This document shows, piece after piece, positions 11,661-23,155 of a DNA stretch of 64,000 nt (positions are counted from its first letter, which is position 1; every line of letters begins with the position of its first letter). Source of the stretch: Thelephora terrestris (lineage: Eukaryota > Basidiomycota > Agaricomycetes > Thelephorales > Thelephoraceae); the NCBI GenBank assembly GCA_015956445.1, contig WIUZ02000012.1:682001-746000 (forward strand), given 5' to 3'. The position numbers and the translations under genes were made by a program. The notes beneath the pieces are model-generated. The model had not been told where the DNA came from, ran no database searches, and saw only the letters and a list, made by a program, of their open reading frames with translations.

Positions 11661-11894
11661 GATGGCGGTAAGTAGTCGGCCTTAAGGCTTGCCGTCTGTG
11701 TGATCTGGGATCAGAAGGTCGGGGCGGACGGCCCCTACGGACCACGGACCACACCCCGTACACGATGCAGGCTTTAGGGTGATAATCTTCTCCCAAGCCC
11801 TCGTATGTCCCCCGGCTTGCACTCGGTGCCCTTCCTTCACTTCACTAAACTCGACTACACCTGCCCAAACCCGTATATCGGTCCAATTACGACT

Positions 11895-13453
11895 ATGAAG
11901 TTCTCGGCAATGTCACCAATACCGCTCGCTAAGCGACTCAGCATCCGCCGAGGCATGAAGCTATTACGTCCACACCGCGCAAGAAACCCCATCCCCGAAG
12001 ACATGAAAGTCGTATCAAGAGTCCCGGGCCCGGACGAACTCGAGAGGGTCCGACACATCCTCTTCCCAGGCGGCGACTACACCGACATCACAGACGAAGA
12101 AATCGCAACCGTCATACCGAACTGCGTCAACCTCGAAGTCGTGCAGCTTTCTGGGATAGAGGACACCTCGGATCGGACGATCGCAATCCTCGCCGCGAAC
12201 GCTACGAAACTACGCGGTCTCGACCTCGGGGGCTGTAGCCGTATCACGGACGAGGGGGTATTGGAGCTCGCGGCCAAATGCGCGACGTTGGAGTGGATCC
12301 GGCTGAGCGGCGTCCCTGGCGTCACGGATTCTGCGATTTCTGCACTAGTCAAGTCGTGTCCCAGGCTGTCCGAGCTCGAGTTGGATTCGTGTCAAGGCCT
12401 AACCGCCATGTCGATCAGGGATATTTGGACTTTCACCAGAAAACTTCGGAGGCTGAAGTTGACGAGGTGCAAACAACTCACCGCACACGCTTTCCCTGCC
12501 CTCGTAGACGAAAACACCTCGGTTCCCTATTGGCAATCTACGCCCGGAGATGAAAAAGATTCCCTTGCAGGGTCTACGACGTTTTTCCCTCCGCTAATTC
12601 TGCCCCCAGCCTATTCACCCGACAACCTTCGCGTCCTGGATTTGGGATACTGCACCAAAATCACGGACGGCGCGATAGCTGGCATAGTTTCCAACGCGAC
12701 CAAGATCCAGACGCTCATTCTCTCAGGGTGCGCGCATCTGACGGACAAGACAATGGACTCGATTTGCACATTGGGGGAGAACTTGGAGGTCCTTACCATG
12801 GCTCATGTATCTAAAATTACCGATATTGGGGTGGTGCGTTTGGTGCGTGCATGCACGCGACTCCGGTCCGTCGACGTGAATTGTTAGTCTTCCATCATGA
12901 TCCCCAAGGTTAACGTAGACGCTCATATTAACTTTTCCCCTGCAGTTTGCAGTAATCTCGGTGATCTGGCAGTATTGGAACTTGCAACGCTACCATGTCT
13001 GCGAAGGCTTAGCCTCGTCCAACTCCGCAAGTTGACAGATAACGCCGTCTTCTTCCTAGCAGAACACACCCCAACATTGGAACGGTTACACCTCTCGCAT
13101 TGCGACGGCCTTTCGTTGGAATCAATACACCACGTGATCAGGAAACTTCCGGAGTTGGTCCATCTATCTGCGACAGGAATACCCGCACTAACCCGTCCAG
13201 GGGTAGAACGCTTTTCCGAGCGGCCGCCACATGTGAGTAACCGACCTCGCCGCATATCGTGAGAAAAAACTGATGCTCAAACTTGATGTAGGATAGCCCA
13301 CCCGACAACCAGGAACTGTTTAGGGTGTTCACTAACGAGAAAATCGGGTTGCTTTGCGGATTCCTGGACAAGGAAATGGAGAGGCAACGAGAGTCAGAAG
13401 CCCAAAACATCATCTTTATGCCACGCGCGGACGATGCCAGGAACCTATACTGA
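11895..13453 (+). CDS. Leucine-rich-repeat protein, Grr1/Amn1 type
   Basis: Exons 11895-12882, 12946-13232 and 13292-13453 join in frame. An N-terminal basic stretch is followed by about ten cysteine-containing leucine-rich repeats, such as LRGLDLGGCSRITDEGVLEL, LEWIRLSGVPGVTDSAI and LRVLDLGYCTKITDGAI. This AMN1/GRR1 repeat type occurs in SCF ubiquitin-ligase receptors and in the mitotic-exit regulator Amn1. No F-box is visible before the repeats, so it resembles Amn1 or the C-terminal half of Grr1 rather than a full receptor. The acidic tail ends with ADDARNLY. A start at 11805 is also open, adding 30 residues, but the ATG at 11895 fits the basic start better. Confidence 0.75.
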
Positions 13454-14300
13454 AAAACCGTGTGAGATTGGAGGATTGCTTGGCAAGTCGGACCTCACCT
13501 GGGCTGTTGACACCGTGGGACTGATTTTTTTTGCTCAGCCTTTCGTTTGTAGGATCAACATTTTATCTTGAGGGCTGTGTAAGGGCGGGGTTTCGGGTTG
13601 GAATTTTTATTTTATTTTTTGTTCTTTTTCCGCTCTACTGCCAGGATATGCTCATAGAACTGTAAATGTTGCAAATTGTCATTGTTGTAATGCACAGGTG
13701 TGGGGAATTTGCGCGCCCTTTTATCGTTAGCTTAGATTCGCACAAGAGAGCCGGTGAAATCAACTTCCCCAAACGGATTGACAAGGCACGTGCCAGTCCA
13801 GGGGATGGGGAACGCAGTGTCAAACGTTCTCGCCCCTTCTGGCTCATTTCACCAACGAGCTCAACGCTCACACGGTAATTTTCCCCCTCCTCTCCCCGCG
13901 GCACGTCCTGATTATCCCTCAGGTCTTTTCGTTGTGCTACCCGAGGCAAGAGACGTTTACTCGTTCACCTCCTGTTCCGCTTGCCCGATATAGTCAACAA
14001 GAGTTCAGCACAACGAAATTGAACACCCGTGTATATTACCACAGAACTGCCTCCAGGCCGTCTGCTCGTCCAGCTCTGTCCCAGCCTTGCAGAATTCGTC
14101 ATTTGGCCTCCATAACGTCACTATCTTTGGCCCAACGCCCCGATAACCTTCAGGATTAATACTTGTTTCTGCTTGGCGCACATCCTGCGTTGAGGAACTG
14201 GGCTTGCCTTCGCAAGGTTAGTATTCATATCACCTTCTGGCGTCATACCCCAATAAACTCTAACCTGAAGTCTCTGATTTACAGCTATTGTGTCCGGGGA
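13454..14300. other. Intergenic and promoter of the RhoGEF gene
   Basis: Holds the 3' region of the leucine-rich-repeat gene, with T-rich DNA near 13597-13630, and the upstream region of the RhoGEF. A possible 5'-untranslated intron runs from about 14217 to 14283, ending TTTACAG 17 bases before the ATG. No other gene is supported. Confidence 0.4.
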
Positions 14301-17300
14301 ATGGCAACTGAAGTTCACTCAATTCCCGCATCGTCGAACCTCCTCCAAAGACGTTCTGGGTCACGACTACAATTACTTTCCGAGCACCCCAACCCCCTCC
14401 CCGCAGATGCACCCATACAGAATAAGGACGAGGCAACCCATTCTTCCCATGCGAGTCTCACCACCCCATTCAAGTTTACGCCATTGACCCCGATCCTGGC
14501 CTCGCCCGTCCTTACTCCGGCCATCACCACAGTGTCCCCCTCAAACAGCGCCAGCTCAGATCCGATTATCCCTCACTCCAACTCGATCCACGGCTCTGGT
14601 GGGGGAGTCAGACACCAACGATCGAGGTCCACCTTGAGCCGCCTGCATGTTACATTACCAGATGATTATTTCGATGCACGACGCCACATCAGGTCTGCTA
14701 CCTTACCCACCTTCCCAGAACCATTCCTCCCTCCCGGGTGCACTTCCGGTACTCCCCCCTCTCCCCGCCTCCTCAATGACATCATCATCGTTGATGGCAT
14801 CCCGATTGCCAAAACCCCTTCACCGGCGGAAGAAACCCCACTTCCAACGGTGGACTTTCCGACAACTTCTTCGCGGGTGTCAAGTCCACAGAACATGCCA
14901 AGATCCCGGAGCAGGCCAGCTCGGAAATCGTTCATGTTAGGATCCGATGATGAAGATGATACCCCTGAGCAGCAAAAACGTGAAGCGGCCGCGAAGGCTA
15001 AAAAATTGGAGAAATACGACAATCTGAGGAGGTACAACGCCCTCATGGAACTGCTGAAGACGGAGGCGAAGTACTTACAAGATTTACGAATTTTGGTCAA
15101 TGTAATGCGCTTTTCTTATCAGTCCCGAAACTATACTCATCTCCCATTCTAGGTGTATTTACAACAGCTGCAACATGCAGTCACCTCACGTTCTATTTCC
15201 TCCTACTTTGGAAGCTCTGCATCATGTTCCAAGCAAACCGCATCTCCATCTCCTACTTTCGGCTCAACTCAAACACCGGGGCAACCCGCGAATCCCTCTC
15301 CTTCCCCTGTCCAGTTGCCTTCTACTATCCGCAGAAGTGCTGGGGCCAGCGACCGCGTCGAGGTCGATAAAGACTTACAGTTCAACCGTCCAATCTTCAC
15401 AGAGGACGACATACAACTTCTCTGTCGGAATTCCAACGAAATTCTCACTTTCCACGAGCGCTTCGTTGACGACCTGAAGGAAGCGTTGACCCCTTTGGGA
15501 TCCAAATTTCGCTTCGACGATGAGGACGAGTACGCGTATGTGGATATGCCGAGGCACGACATTCTCGAACTTGCGATACAAATCATTGTCTCGATGTTCG
15601 TTGACCGAGTGAGTTTTGTTTCGGTCGCCCCCTACTCACCATTTTCGCCACTGCTTTTGTGTTTTTCCATCATAAAGTGACGTCAAACCGTCGGCTAACC
15701 TGATCCAAGGTTGAGTCTTTCAAACTCTACAAATTCTTCTGCTCGACGCATTCCGAGGCCGTGGAGCTGGTACAGCGTGCGAAGAGAGTATCTTCGGCCG
15801 ATTGGGAGGCTTGGGAAAAACGTTGTAGGAAGTGTTTGCTTGACAATTATCGGTGTGAATTACCTCCAGCCGCTAGTACCAGTGCAGCCATTCACTTCGT
15901 GTTGGACGACGATCCGAGTCCTAGGCCCCAAGGAAAATCGATAGCGAGGAGTCAGACCGAGAAGAACAACCGACCGCGTTCTTTTGTGTCGTCAAAGCCT
16001 CCAAGGGCGAACACTGCCCCTCCACATCTCACGTCCAGTCATCGCCACCACAGCCGCGGTCAAAATCCTAGATTGGAGTTCCTGGACCAGATGATTAAGC
16101 CCGTCCAAAGGATATGCAAGTACCATCTTCTGCTGGATCAGCTCAAAAGTCGTGTGTCTAGCCACCCACACTCCAACAAAGGGACAGAAGGAGACTCACG
16201 CAGTTCGCGTCACAATCCTCGTCTGGATCTGGACGGGACTTTTGACCCCGCAAATCTACTCAGTGCAGGTCAAACGGAGTCCCTAGTCACCCATGCCTGT
16301 GAGGCCATGCGTGAAGTTGTCAACTCTGTTAACGACCACCGACGGAAACACGAGGACCGCTGGAAAGCTTTTCTCATTGCTTCCCGTACTGTCACCTCCT
16401 CAGCTGCATCGTCTTCGTCACTTTCCTACTCTCAGTTAACCTCTGAGGTTCTCATGACACTAGGGAATTGCTTGATGTGTGGCGCGTTGGACGTCATTTA
16501 TCATCGACCTACAACGAGCTCTACGACGAAGGCGAAGTACCTAGGCGCGTTTCTATACGAACAGGGTTACTTGGCGCTCGTCAAGGTTGGGAAAGGCAAG
16601 ACGTACGAACCACAGCACTGGTTTCTTCTCAAGGACTTTGATGTGCTCGATTCAGACGATGAGGACGGTAAGTCTTAGCCTCGATCCCATCTAGTGACCT
16701 CACCTAACTGGTCTACCGCTACAGGCTCTTTCCCATACTCCTTCCATCTCACCGGCTGTGGACACAATTTCCAATTTGCCGCCGCTTGCCAGAGGGAGAA
16801 GGAGGTTTGGATGGAATGCCTACGGAACGCGGCCGTCGCTGCGGCTGAGTATGACACGGCAGAACTTCCCTCGAGTCTGCTAGACGAGAACAAAGAAGAG
16901 GTCTTTGTCACCCCTTCGGTCACTATCCATGACGTCACGGAAGGGCTACCAACCATCCAGTCAGAGACTGAGAATCTGGAGGAGTTATTGGCATCTCGCC
17001 CCGGGAATTCGAAAGTCGTGTCAGACTCCAGGGCGCTCTCCGACGACGGTCATTCTGTCCGAACAGATCCTCGCCCCCACTCTCAACCGGTCAGCAGACG
17101 TGGTTCGAGTAATTCCGTCCGAGCCATCTTCAGTCCCTTCCTCTTCGATTACGCAATCCGTCTCGTGCGCCCTACACCGGTACAACGACATCATACTGAT
17201 CAAGGTCTCTCAGACGTCTTCTCAAATTCGTGCCGGGACGCTAGGAACCTCGCCATGTTACAGGGCCAAGAACTCTTCCAGTTACCCAGGCCGATCTTGA

Positions 17301-18208
17301 GATCTAGAAGTGGGGTGGCTGTGCCGGGACTGAGGGGGAGGAAGGAAAGCAGGATATTCAACAGAAGGAGCTACGGTGGGCTTCCTGTCACTTCTCTTTC
17401 GTTGACATCCGCAAATTCGACCCCGAGCACGATGGATAAGAAAGTCAAACATAAGGAGCGACCATCGAGCGTGATGTTTCCCCAATCTTGGCTGGGGGAA
17501 GACTCGACCTCGACCCCGACCTTCGTGGTGCGGACGGACAACCAGACCTCGAGTTCAGAGGAAGGCCAGGTCCAAGGCGCGCCTCCCGAAGCGACTACTT
17601 CACTGTGTTCATCCGAAGCGGCGTCGAATGTCGGGTCGACCCTCGGTAGTTCTACCGAGTTTAAACCTTCGGCCCTCGGTTCACCTTACGTCCAGCCGAA
17701 CACGCTGGAGCTCCCACCCGAGGCCTGCCCAGATGTACATGTGGACTATCGACCGAAGAGGAGCAGGTCAATGGTTGATAACGTCAAGTCTTTCTTCAGT
17801 TCACCCTCCAAACGGCTGTCCAGGACCCAATTTTCAGGAACTGACTTGCTGGCTGATAGTCTATCATTTGGGAGAGGGACTCGGAATCCACCTACTTCCT
17901 ACCCGAATGGCCCTTCGGAACCCCCTCTACCGTCTGTTACTGTGCACCCTGTCGACGTAGATGCCGATACACCACCATCAGACAGATCGCGTCGGCCCCC
18001 TGCTGCCCAGGGGAGAAATTCGACCGGTGACCTCGGGCGGAAACGATCATTATTCATGTACGGGCGGCGCGGCGGGACTGATGTTTCCAGGCTATCGGCC
18101 ATGTCGACCGTGTCGGCAACATCGTCGACGACTGAAGCGAGTGGTTCAAGTGTGCCGCTTCGTCGGCGATCTGTAAAAGATATTCTACTTCACTTCCGAA
18201 CCGACTAA
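14301..18208 (+). CDS. Dbl-family RhoGEF with DH and PH domains
   Basis: Four exons (14301-15101, 15153-15608, 15710-16667, 16725-18208) give 1232 residues. The first 240 are Ser/Pro-rich and disordered. The DH domain starts at about residue 247 with YNALMELLKTEAKYLQDL, is interrupted by a Ser/Pro-rich insert of about 60 residues, and resumes with FTEDDIQLLCRNSNEILTFH, FKLYKFFCSTHSEAVEL and LEFLDQMIKPVQRICKYHLL, the conserved DH core helix. A PH-like domain follows (KAKYLGAFLYEQGYLALVKV to the C-terminal helix EKEVWMECLRNAA). The last 430 residues are low in complexity. Proteins of this type load GTP on Rho/Cdc42 GTPases to direct polarity. The substrate cannot be told. A further intron in the low-complexity tail is possible. 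Confidence 0.85.
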
Positions 18209-19712
18209 TATTATACAGCGAACTTGCACCACCCCTCCTTCTTTTAATCAGTAACTTATCACAAACTATTTTTCTGTCCTTTTCGTGTCTTTGTTCTCAG
18301 TTCATCTGTGCCGTTCAGGCCCGCAGACGCCGCGACACATACACTCGAGCTCATACCCTTTCCTCTTCATCCGCATTGAACCCTTGTTTTTTGTTATTAC
18401 AAGTTAGAGGCTTCACTTTAACCGGAATCCTGTTTTCTCTTGGACCGGAGTCATTCGCGCATTTGTATCACTCTCCATTCCACTCCGTAGTCTTATGCGA
18501 GAACGCGAGACACTTAGCTACACCCCACACCCCCACACCCCCACCTTCTCCCCCGTCCGCTGTATGTTATATTTCGCCCGTTGGTCCTTTTCTTGGACGT
18601 CCCCCCATCCATGCCCTCGCTTCCGATTTTCAAGTACCATTTCTCCCATCCATCCCTTGTTCCATAGGACCCTTACGCCTTGGATTCTCTGTATTATCGC
18701 GCATGAACCTTTCGGGTATCATTCCCATTCCCATTCCCCCCTCTCCCCTCGTTCCCTTACGACTGTCAAGATAGTACTACGCTCATATGGCGATCCTCCC
18801 TTCTTCCCTTTGCAGTTCATCGTTCCATCCCTTGTTTTTGTTTTTTGCCCTTCCTTGACATTACCGCTTGTCCCTACCGCAGACTCTACTTCCTCGCCTG
18901 AAAAATTGGTGCCGATATTCAGTCACGTAGATACGTACTCAACGAACAACCGAACGAATGGACCTCCGCTAGCACCCCAAACACCCACTTTCACTCGTCG
19001 CGTGCGCGTACGGCGTAACATCCCGAGTCGGAGGACCAAAGCGATCGTTACTAATACCCACCGTGGTGTTGGGGATGTCGTGCCTATTGGCAAGGCTTGT
19101 AGGAGTGCCCGAGTGTGAGAATTTCGTGTTGCATCCCCCTCCACGGACTTCGACGACTGCTCGATGATCATGAGATGAGAGGATCGCTGTACAGATTTGC
19201 AGGTCCGTGGGGTCCAAACCTCCTTCATTTAAGCCGAACCCTGGGATTTTTGCACGAATTATTGCCAGCGGCAGCGGACACGAGGAGGCAGTCAGTCAGA
19301 ACGCGTGTAGCGCCGAGGAAAGAACCAGTCTTTGGCGAGCCAGATGGTGTGTGCGAAATTTCGTCCGCACACCTTATCCGATACCGACATTGACGACCAC
19401 TGCACTGTACACCAATAGGAGCCAGAATGCTGCGCACATTCCCAGCATGATGTCTCCAACGCAGTTGAAACTTCGTTTGGCTACAGCGTCTTGAGGTCCA
19501 TCGGTCCAGCCGGCGGATGTCCCCGTTCAAGTGGCTGTCGTTCCCTTTTCCGATGCACGAGGGCATTGAATTGATTTACATAGCCCGTTCTGATCAATGC
19601 GAGTCCCAAGGATCTTCACAGATGCGCTATTGTTACGATAGTCCAGACGCTCAGTGCTCAGTGCGCACTGCCTTCCCCCACCATCCCCCGTCTCCATCTC
19701 ACCACACACATC
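18209..19712. other. Pyrimidine-rich intergenic region
   Basis: From 18209 to about 18900 the plus strand is strongly C/T-rich, which opens long but empty-looking frames. It likely includes the 3' untranslated region of the RhoGEF. No gene is supported apart from the weak minus-strand fragment noted at 19380-19520. Confidence 0.4.
19380..19520 (-). other. Possible membrane-segment exon, unassigned
   Basis: A minus-strand frame reads DAVAKRSFNCVGDIMLGM followed by CAAFWLLLVYSAVVVNVGIG and a stop. This is a clean hydrophobic span with charged residues before it. No start codon lies in the same frame, so it would have to be the last exon of a spliced gene I cannot complete. Confidence 0.2.
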
Positions 19713-22667
19713 ATGGCAAACCTAGAAGAAATACATGTAGAGAACCCGTGAGTCTTTGATCCCTCATGGATCAGGGTGCGTATTGACCAATTCCCGATCG
19801 GATTGGTAGCCGAATAGGCGGATACAACGATTTAAGACTTGAGAACGAGGGGAATCTGACTCGCCGTGATAGCGCGAAAAGGAAAAGGTGCATTATACCA
19901 CGCATGCACTCGCATCTTTCGGCTCACCGTCCATTCAATCCTTAGGTCGTGGAATGGCCGGAGCTCAAGTGGATTGGAGGACTTTGTCTATAGCCCCACA
20001 TCGGAGTATGAGACGTGTCTATCCATTGGTTCATGCTCCAACAGTTGACCTTTATTCGCAGCCAAGTCCCTGAAAAAACGCCGAGGGAGGACGAGAAGGG
20101 GAGACAGAGTGCGCGACAACAGGTGGACGGGTAAATATATTTTGCGCCTAACGAAAACCTTGCTCAGACCCTCATGCAGCCGGAAACAGGATGTACTCAC
20201 TGCTAAGGAGGACGACCAAGCCCAATTCTACAAGGTTTACCACAAGGTGGCTGAGGAGTACGACAAGGAATTTCTCAAAAAGTACGACGAAGATTTGAAC
20301 ACTACCCTCATCTTCGTGAGTTTTGTAGGGTGTATTTATAGGCACATGCTAATAACAGTACATATTAGGCGGGTCTGTTTTCCGCGGTGACTTCCGCATT
20401 CATCGTTCAAGTCGACTCTCAGCTACAACCCGATCCGAATGACGAGACTGCCGCTCTCCTTCGTGTGCTTATTTACCAGATCAACAGCACCGCCTTTGGA
20501 AATGAAATTCCAACCCCACCGCAATGGGCCGGGCCCCCAAATATGATAGTCCAGGTCCAAGCCATGCTCTTTGCAAGCCTCTCCGCCTCACTCTTTTCCG
20601 CTTTCCTGGCGACGCTTGGCAAACAATGGCTGAACCGTTACGATTCGACCGACATGCGAGGGTCGGCCGTTGAACGCAGCCAAAACCGACAGCGAAAACT
20701 GGACGGCACTGTTGCATGGTCCTTTGACTGTGTAATGGAGTCGTTGCCGTTTATGCTGCAGGCTGCGTTGTTGCTCCTCGGCTGTGCACTCTCTCGTTAT
20801 CTTTGGGAAATCAACGTCACAATCGCATCTGTTGTCATTGGTGTCACTTCGTTCGGCGTCATCTTCTATCTTTTCATTACCGTTGCGGGGGCAGCCTCCG
20901 AGAGTTGCCCGTTCCAAACACCCGGCGTGAGTATCCTCCGCTACATCATCCGCCTCCTCCACAACCACCTCCTAAGCTGGTTTATGGGGGCTCCCCCTCG
21001 AATGCGCGGCCCGAACCAACATACAACCATGCTGGGCTTGCAGTGCATCTCATGGATACTCCAGACGTCCTTGGACAAAATTGACCAGCTGTCGACCATC
21101 AAACACCTCTTGACAATGCCAGAACTCGCCTACTTTGACCCCATTCTCATTGCACACTGCTTCGACATCTTTCTCAGCGGTATCAGTGTCAGCGCTCGCG
21201 GGGTAGTGATTATGCAAGGGCTGGAGGAACTTGTGACAATGGCCGCCAGGTGCTTTCTCCGGACGCTTATCCACCTCGCAGCCGCAGATCCATCTTCAAG
21301 CGCCCTGACAGACATCCGCCGACGTTGCGACAGGGAACTTCCCCTCAGGATAGGCTCAGAACGCCTCCCATTTCATTACACAATGGTGGCAATCGATATC
21401 GTAGTACACCGGCACCGGAGACCCCACATTCCCTGGGGAGGTATCTGGAAGGACAGGAGGCCACCCACCCAGGAACATATTCCACTTGCACGGTATATGG
21501 CAGAGGCGGCCCAGGCGGGGTATCAACGGACGCAGCATGGAAAAGTACCCCGTTGGATCCTTCGTTTCGCACTCTATTCCCTGTCACTGGACCCCAAACC
21601 TCCTGTACCCATTGTTGCTGACTGCCTCAAGGTCATCGCTATTGACCTTGACTGTGAGCTTCCAGACACCACAAACTTGGACGAAAGGTGCGGATGAGCA
21701 AATCTATGGCTCTACATTCCTCTGACCAAGAATCAGTACACAACTAGAGCAAGTCTCGAGCCTCATCGTCCAGAAACTTGAAACCGTGATTCGAGTTGGT
21801 GATCGGAATCTGATCTCCTCCAAGCATAAGTCCATCTCCGCACTATTCGTATATGCGGCCTTTGCGGAGCCCGAACAACGAATGGTCAACGCAATTTCAT
21901 GCGCTGTCACGGCCTCAAAGACATCAGGGCTCATATGGCAACACATAAGACCATACGTCGCTGAGCTGTTCAACAAACCGAGGTCTACCTCTCTGAATAA
22001 GGCTATCACACTTGTATCACCCCTCATACATTGGGACAACGTGTTGCATGGTGAGAACGAGGTCGTTAGGTGGGCCACGACAGCCTCGGCGACCCCGTAT
22101 ACGGAGGAAGTTGGTCAGAATGTGGTCGATACCCTGTTACAGATCGCGTATGTCGACTCTCTACGCCCGCACATCCCAATCGAAATCTGGGCGTGGTTGA
22201 AGAAGCGGCCGTCCCTCCCACCGAAGTGCCGGGGACGATCCCAAGTCACCGCGTCAGACGCCGTTCGTAACATCCGGGGGCTTAGGGACATTGAAATTCT
22301 CAAGTCATATTTTCTCCTCGTTTGGTCGGAGTGGAATTACCTTGGCTACTCGAACGTCGACGAGATGGAGATCTCAATCAGGGAGGACTTTAGCGGAACC
22401 GGGCTGCGACACCACCGGGACGAACTCGTCGAACGGCTGGATTATGTTCTAGGACAGTTGGATCGAGGCTTGGACTACTTCAAACGCCATCAGTCATGGG
22501 TTGGTCGAGATGACATCCAAGCGGCAAAGAGGAAATACAGAAGGTTGAAAGTGGTATTGCTGGAGGTAGACAAGGAAGCGACGACGGCTCTAACTAGTTC
22601 GCGTCTCAAATTTATCATCTTCTACGAGTATACTAATCTCCGTCGGCGCACAGGGAATTCCGCTTAA
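19713..22667 (+). CDS. DUF6535 membrane protein
   Basis: Five exons (19713-19747, 20062-20122, 20190-20315, 20369-21687, 21737-22667) join in frame to 823 residues. The N-terminal domain is DUF6535: FYKVYHKVAEEYDKEF, YDEDLNTTLIFAGLFSAVTS, then helices LFASLSASLFSAFLATLGKQ, FMLQAALLLLGCALSRYLW and IASVVIGVTSFGVIFYLFI. The conserved segment GKQWLNRY lies after the second helix. The remaining 550 residues look helical and soluble. DUF6535 proteins are abundant in Agaricomycetes and their role is unknown. The short first exon, MANLEEIHVENP, is my choice because it is followed by a strong GTGAGT donor and keeps the frame. Confidence 0.85.
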
Positions 22668-22963
22668 TCTTCACTTTTCCCGTCTATTTCCTCGTATTCC
22701 ATCTCCTCGGTCCGGAACACTATTCTCATCCAGGTTTCTTTCGGCGGGGAAAAAGGTAACGGTGCATGTACAGGTGTGATTTTAATATAACGATACAACA
22801 AGTGTACTAGGGAGAGGAGCGCTAGGAAAGAGAAAGAATCGAGAACTGAACGTCCCAGCAAGATATCGATGAGATAAGAAAAAGTGAGACGCCCAGGCAG
22901 ACAAGAAAGGGGGGAGAGATCGGGGAAATAGACACAGCAGATCGCAAAACATATATCAGACAT
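22664..22963 (-). CDS. Possible Pmp3-like small membrane protein
   Basis: A 99-codon frame convergent with the DUF6535 gene. It begins MSDICFAICCVYFPDLSPLS and continues with two hydrophobic spans (TFSYLIDILLG and FLALLSLVHLLYRYI), then a charged tail. The start recalls the Pmp3/UPF0057 (RCI2) stress peptides, which open with D-I-C, a hydrophobic helix and FPP, but the usual GCG segment is missing, and unseen introns may distort the reading. Alternatives are an unrelated small membrane protein or chance. Confidence 0.3.
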   Translation of the reverse strand: MSDICFAICCVYFPDLSPLSCLPGRLTFSYLIDILLGRSVLDSFSFLALLSLVHLLYRYIKITPVHAPLPFSPPKETWMRIVFRTEEMEYEEIDGKSED

Positions 22964-23155
22964 TGTCCAACGCGGGATAGATTTCGCTCGCTCAAAAGGA
23001 AACTGTGGGAAAGGGAAGTGTCAAACTTCCCGCCCCTAAAATGACCACGGTTTCTACGGTATTAACCCGTGAGCACGTAGGAGGGCACCCCATCTGAATT
23101 CGAAATCTCTGTTAGAATCTGACGCCCGACGAGAAAATGAGGAGAAATCCTTTGC

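Noticed and set aside
18376-19118. Plus-strand frames of 130-207 codons after the RhoGEF
   Set aside because: They arise from C/T-rich DNA that lacks stops; amino-acid make-up is Pro/Ser/Leu-heavy with no domain.
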